Positions 5,808 to 6,601 of a stretch of DNA of 6,601 nt are shown one piece after another. Under the pieces are notes generated by a model that was not told the DNA's origin, did no database searches, and worked only from the letters and a program-made list of their open reading frames with translations. Source of the stretch: an uncultured bacterium (GTDB taxonomy: Bacteria > Cyanobacteriota > Vampirovibrionia > Gastranaerophilales > Gastranaerophilaceae); contig CACZPB010000058.1 of the NCBI GenBank assembly GCA_902782905.1, forward strand, positions 1 through 6,601, written 5' to 3'. The first letter of the stretch is position 1; each line of letters starts with the position of its first letter. The position numbers and the translations under genes are program-made.

Positions 5808-6601
5808 TAATTATCTCCCAAGTAAATATTATCTATGAGTCTTACATTTTCAACCCTGCATGCAATAAGTGCTATAGAATTTTCATCTGCGCACTTTTTA
5901 TCTTCAAGAGTGTCCCTGTCAACGATTTCCAAATATTCTAAATCATGCTTTTCTGTCAAAAAGCTGTATGCTGTTTCTTTTAATGCCTCAGAGTCTTTTA
6001 CCCCTTTTTTATAGCATGTTTTTATATTGTTTAAAATTTGACTTAAAACGAGAGCATCTTTTTTACCTTCTTCTGTCAAATATTTGTTCCTTGAACTCAA
6101 AGCCAGACCGGATTCTTCTCTTATAATAGGACATTGGATTATGCTAATCGGCACATTAAGGTCTTTAACCATTTTTTTTATGATAATAACTTGCTGTGCA
6201 TCTTTTTGCCCGAAGAATGCAGAGTCAGGCTGAACTATGTTAAACAGTTTCAGTACTACCGTACAAACTCCGTCAAAGTGTCCGGTTCTCGATTTCCCGC
6301 AAAGAGTATTTACATAGAAAAACGGAGGACATACATAAGTCAATGTGTCATTTGAAAGTCTTTGACCTTCGCCATACATTTCATCAGCACTCGGAGCAAA
6401 CAAAATGTCGACCCCTTCACTCTTACAAAGTTCCAAATCTGCTTCAAGTGTTCTCGGATATTTATCAAAATCTTCAGAAGGTCCAAATTGTATAGGGTTT
6501 ACAAAATCCGATACCACAACCTTGTCACAAGTTTTTTTGGCTTTCTTGATAAGACTCATGTGACCGGCATGCAAAGCCCCCATCGTCGGCACAAGTCCGA
6601 C
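5807..6601 (-). CDS. panC: Pantothenate synthetase PanC, missing its N-terminus at the window edge
   Basis: PanC joins pantoate and beta-alanine, consuming ATP and releasing AMP and pyrophosphate, to make pantothenate for coenzyme A. The frame stays open to position 6601 and reads VGLVPTMGALHAGHMSL. The GTG at 6592 is therefore an internal valine codon, and the true start, about 20-25 residues earlier, lies outside. Counting from the 6592 codon as 1, visible elements are the HAGH nucleotide-binding motif (H8, H11), FVNPIQFGPSEDFDKYPRT (30-48), SRTGHFDGVCTVVLKLFNI (101-119), FFGQKDAQQ (127-135, K130) and SGLALSSRNKYL (161-172, S166, R168). These correspond to the H44, H47, K160, S196 and R198 set of the Mycobacterium tuberculosis enzyme. 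Two usually conserved positions differ: D29 where VSIFVNP has isoleucine, and T103 for proline in RPGHF. It is a stand-alone PanC, not the PanC-Cmk fusion of many Cyanobacteria. The stop overlaps the next gene by one base. Confidence 0.96.
   Translation of the reverse strand, partial: VGLVPTMGALHAGHMSLIKKAKKTCDKVVVSDFVNPIQFGPSEDFDKYPRTLEADLELCKSEGVDILFAPSADEMYGEGQRLSNDTLTYVCPPFFYVNTLCGKSRTGHFDGVCTVVLKLFNIVQPDSAFFGQKDAQQVIIIKKMVKDLNVPISIIQCPIIREESGLALSSRNKYLTEEGKKDALVLSQILNNIKTCYKKGVKDSEALKETAYSFLTEKHDLEYLEIVDRDTLEDKKCADENSIALIACRVENVRLIDNIYLGDN
5814..5819 (-). promoter_or_regulatory. Ribosome binding site supporting the GTG start of the membrane-protein gene
   Basis: GGGAGA on the minus strand lies inside the last panC codons, with GGGAG 7 bases before the GTG at 5807. 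The next in-frame ATG (5795) would be 19 bases away, too far, so the GTG start that overlaps the panC TAG is preferred. Confidence 0.7.

Noticed and set aside
6590..6592. GTG as the panC start codon
   Set aside because: The frame continues upstream as VGLV before PTMGALHAGH, matching internal PanC sequence, so the real start lies outside the window.

Overview
The window is a compact, AT-rich stretch of bacterial chromosome in which every supportable gene lies on the minus strand, so transcription runs from high to low coordinates. In transcription order it holds panC (5' end outside the window), a two-helix membrane protein I cannot name, dapA, secD, secF, a secreted WG-repeat protein, rbfA, and the start of truB (3' part outside the window). 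I see no mobile element, CRISPR array, tRNA or rRNA. No gene-free stretch exceeds about 120 bases.

The content is core metabolism and housekeeping: pantothenate synthesis (PanC), the first committed step of lysine/diaminopimelate synthesis (DapA), the SecDF protein-export motor, 30S ribosome maturation (RbfA) and tRNA pseudouridine-55 synthesis (TruB). Low GC, AAGGAG-type ribosome binding sites and TATAAT boxes fit a typical AT-rich bacterium. The short SecD and the signal-peptide WG-repeat protein suggest a non-proteobacterial lineage. A gut Vampirovibrionia/Gastranaerophilales-type organism is my tentative guess, from overall impression only. Other AT-rich phyla are not excluded.

The layout reads as four transcription blocks. 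(1) panC and the membrane protein overlap by one base (TAGTG). dapA follows 36 bases later with its own TATAAT box, and the block ends at a strong intrinsic terminator that contains the dapA stop codon. (2) secD and secF are transcribed from a probable promoter just after that terminator. They are separated by 95 bases that hold a tandem repeat and a GC-rich hairpin resembling a dispersed repeat, and the block ends at a perfect 13-bp stem-loop. (3) The WG-repeat gene starts 22 bases after that stem-loop and has no visible Shine-Dalgarno sequence. (4) rbfA and truB overlap by one base (TAATG), and an extended -10 promoter lies directly behind the WG-repeat gene.

The observations most worth a second look are three. 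The membrane protein next to panC has a C-terminal half that reads like a degenerate class III nucleotide cyclase domain lacking one metal-binding aspartate. The secD-secF gap holds a stable predicted RNA hairpin just ahead of the secF ribosome binding site. The rbfA start should be moved 13 codons inward. No clearly new multi-gene system is evident.
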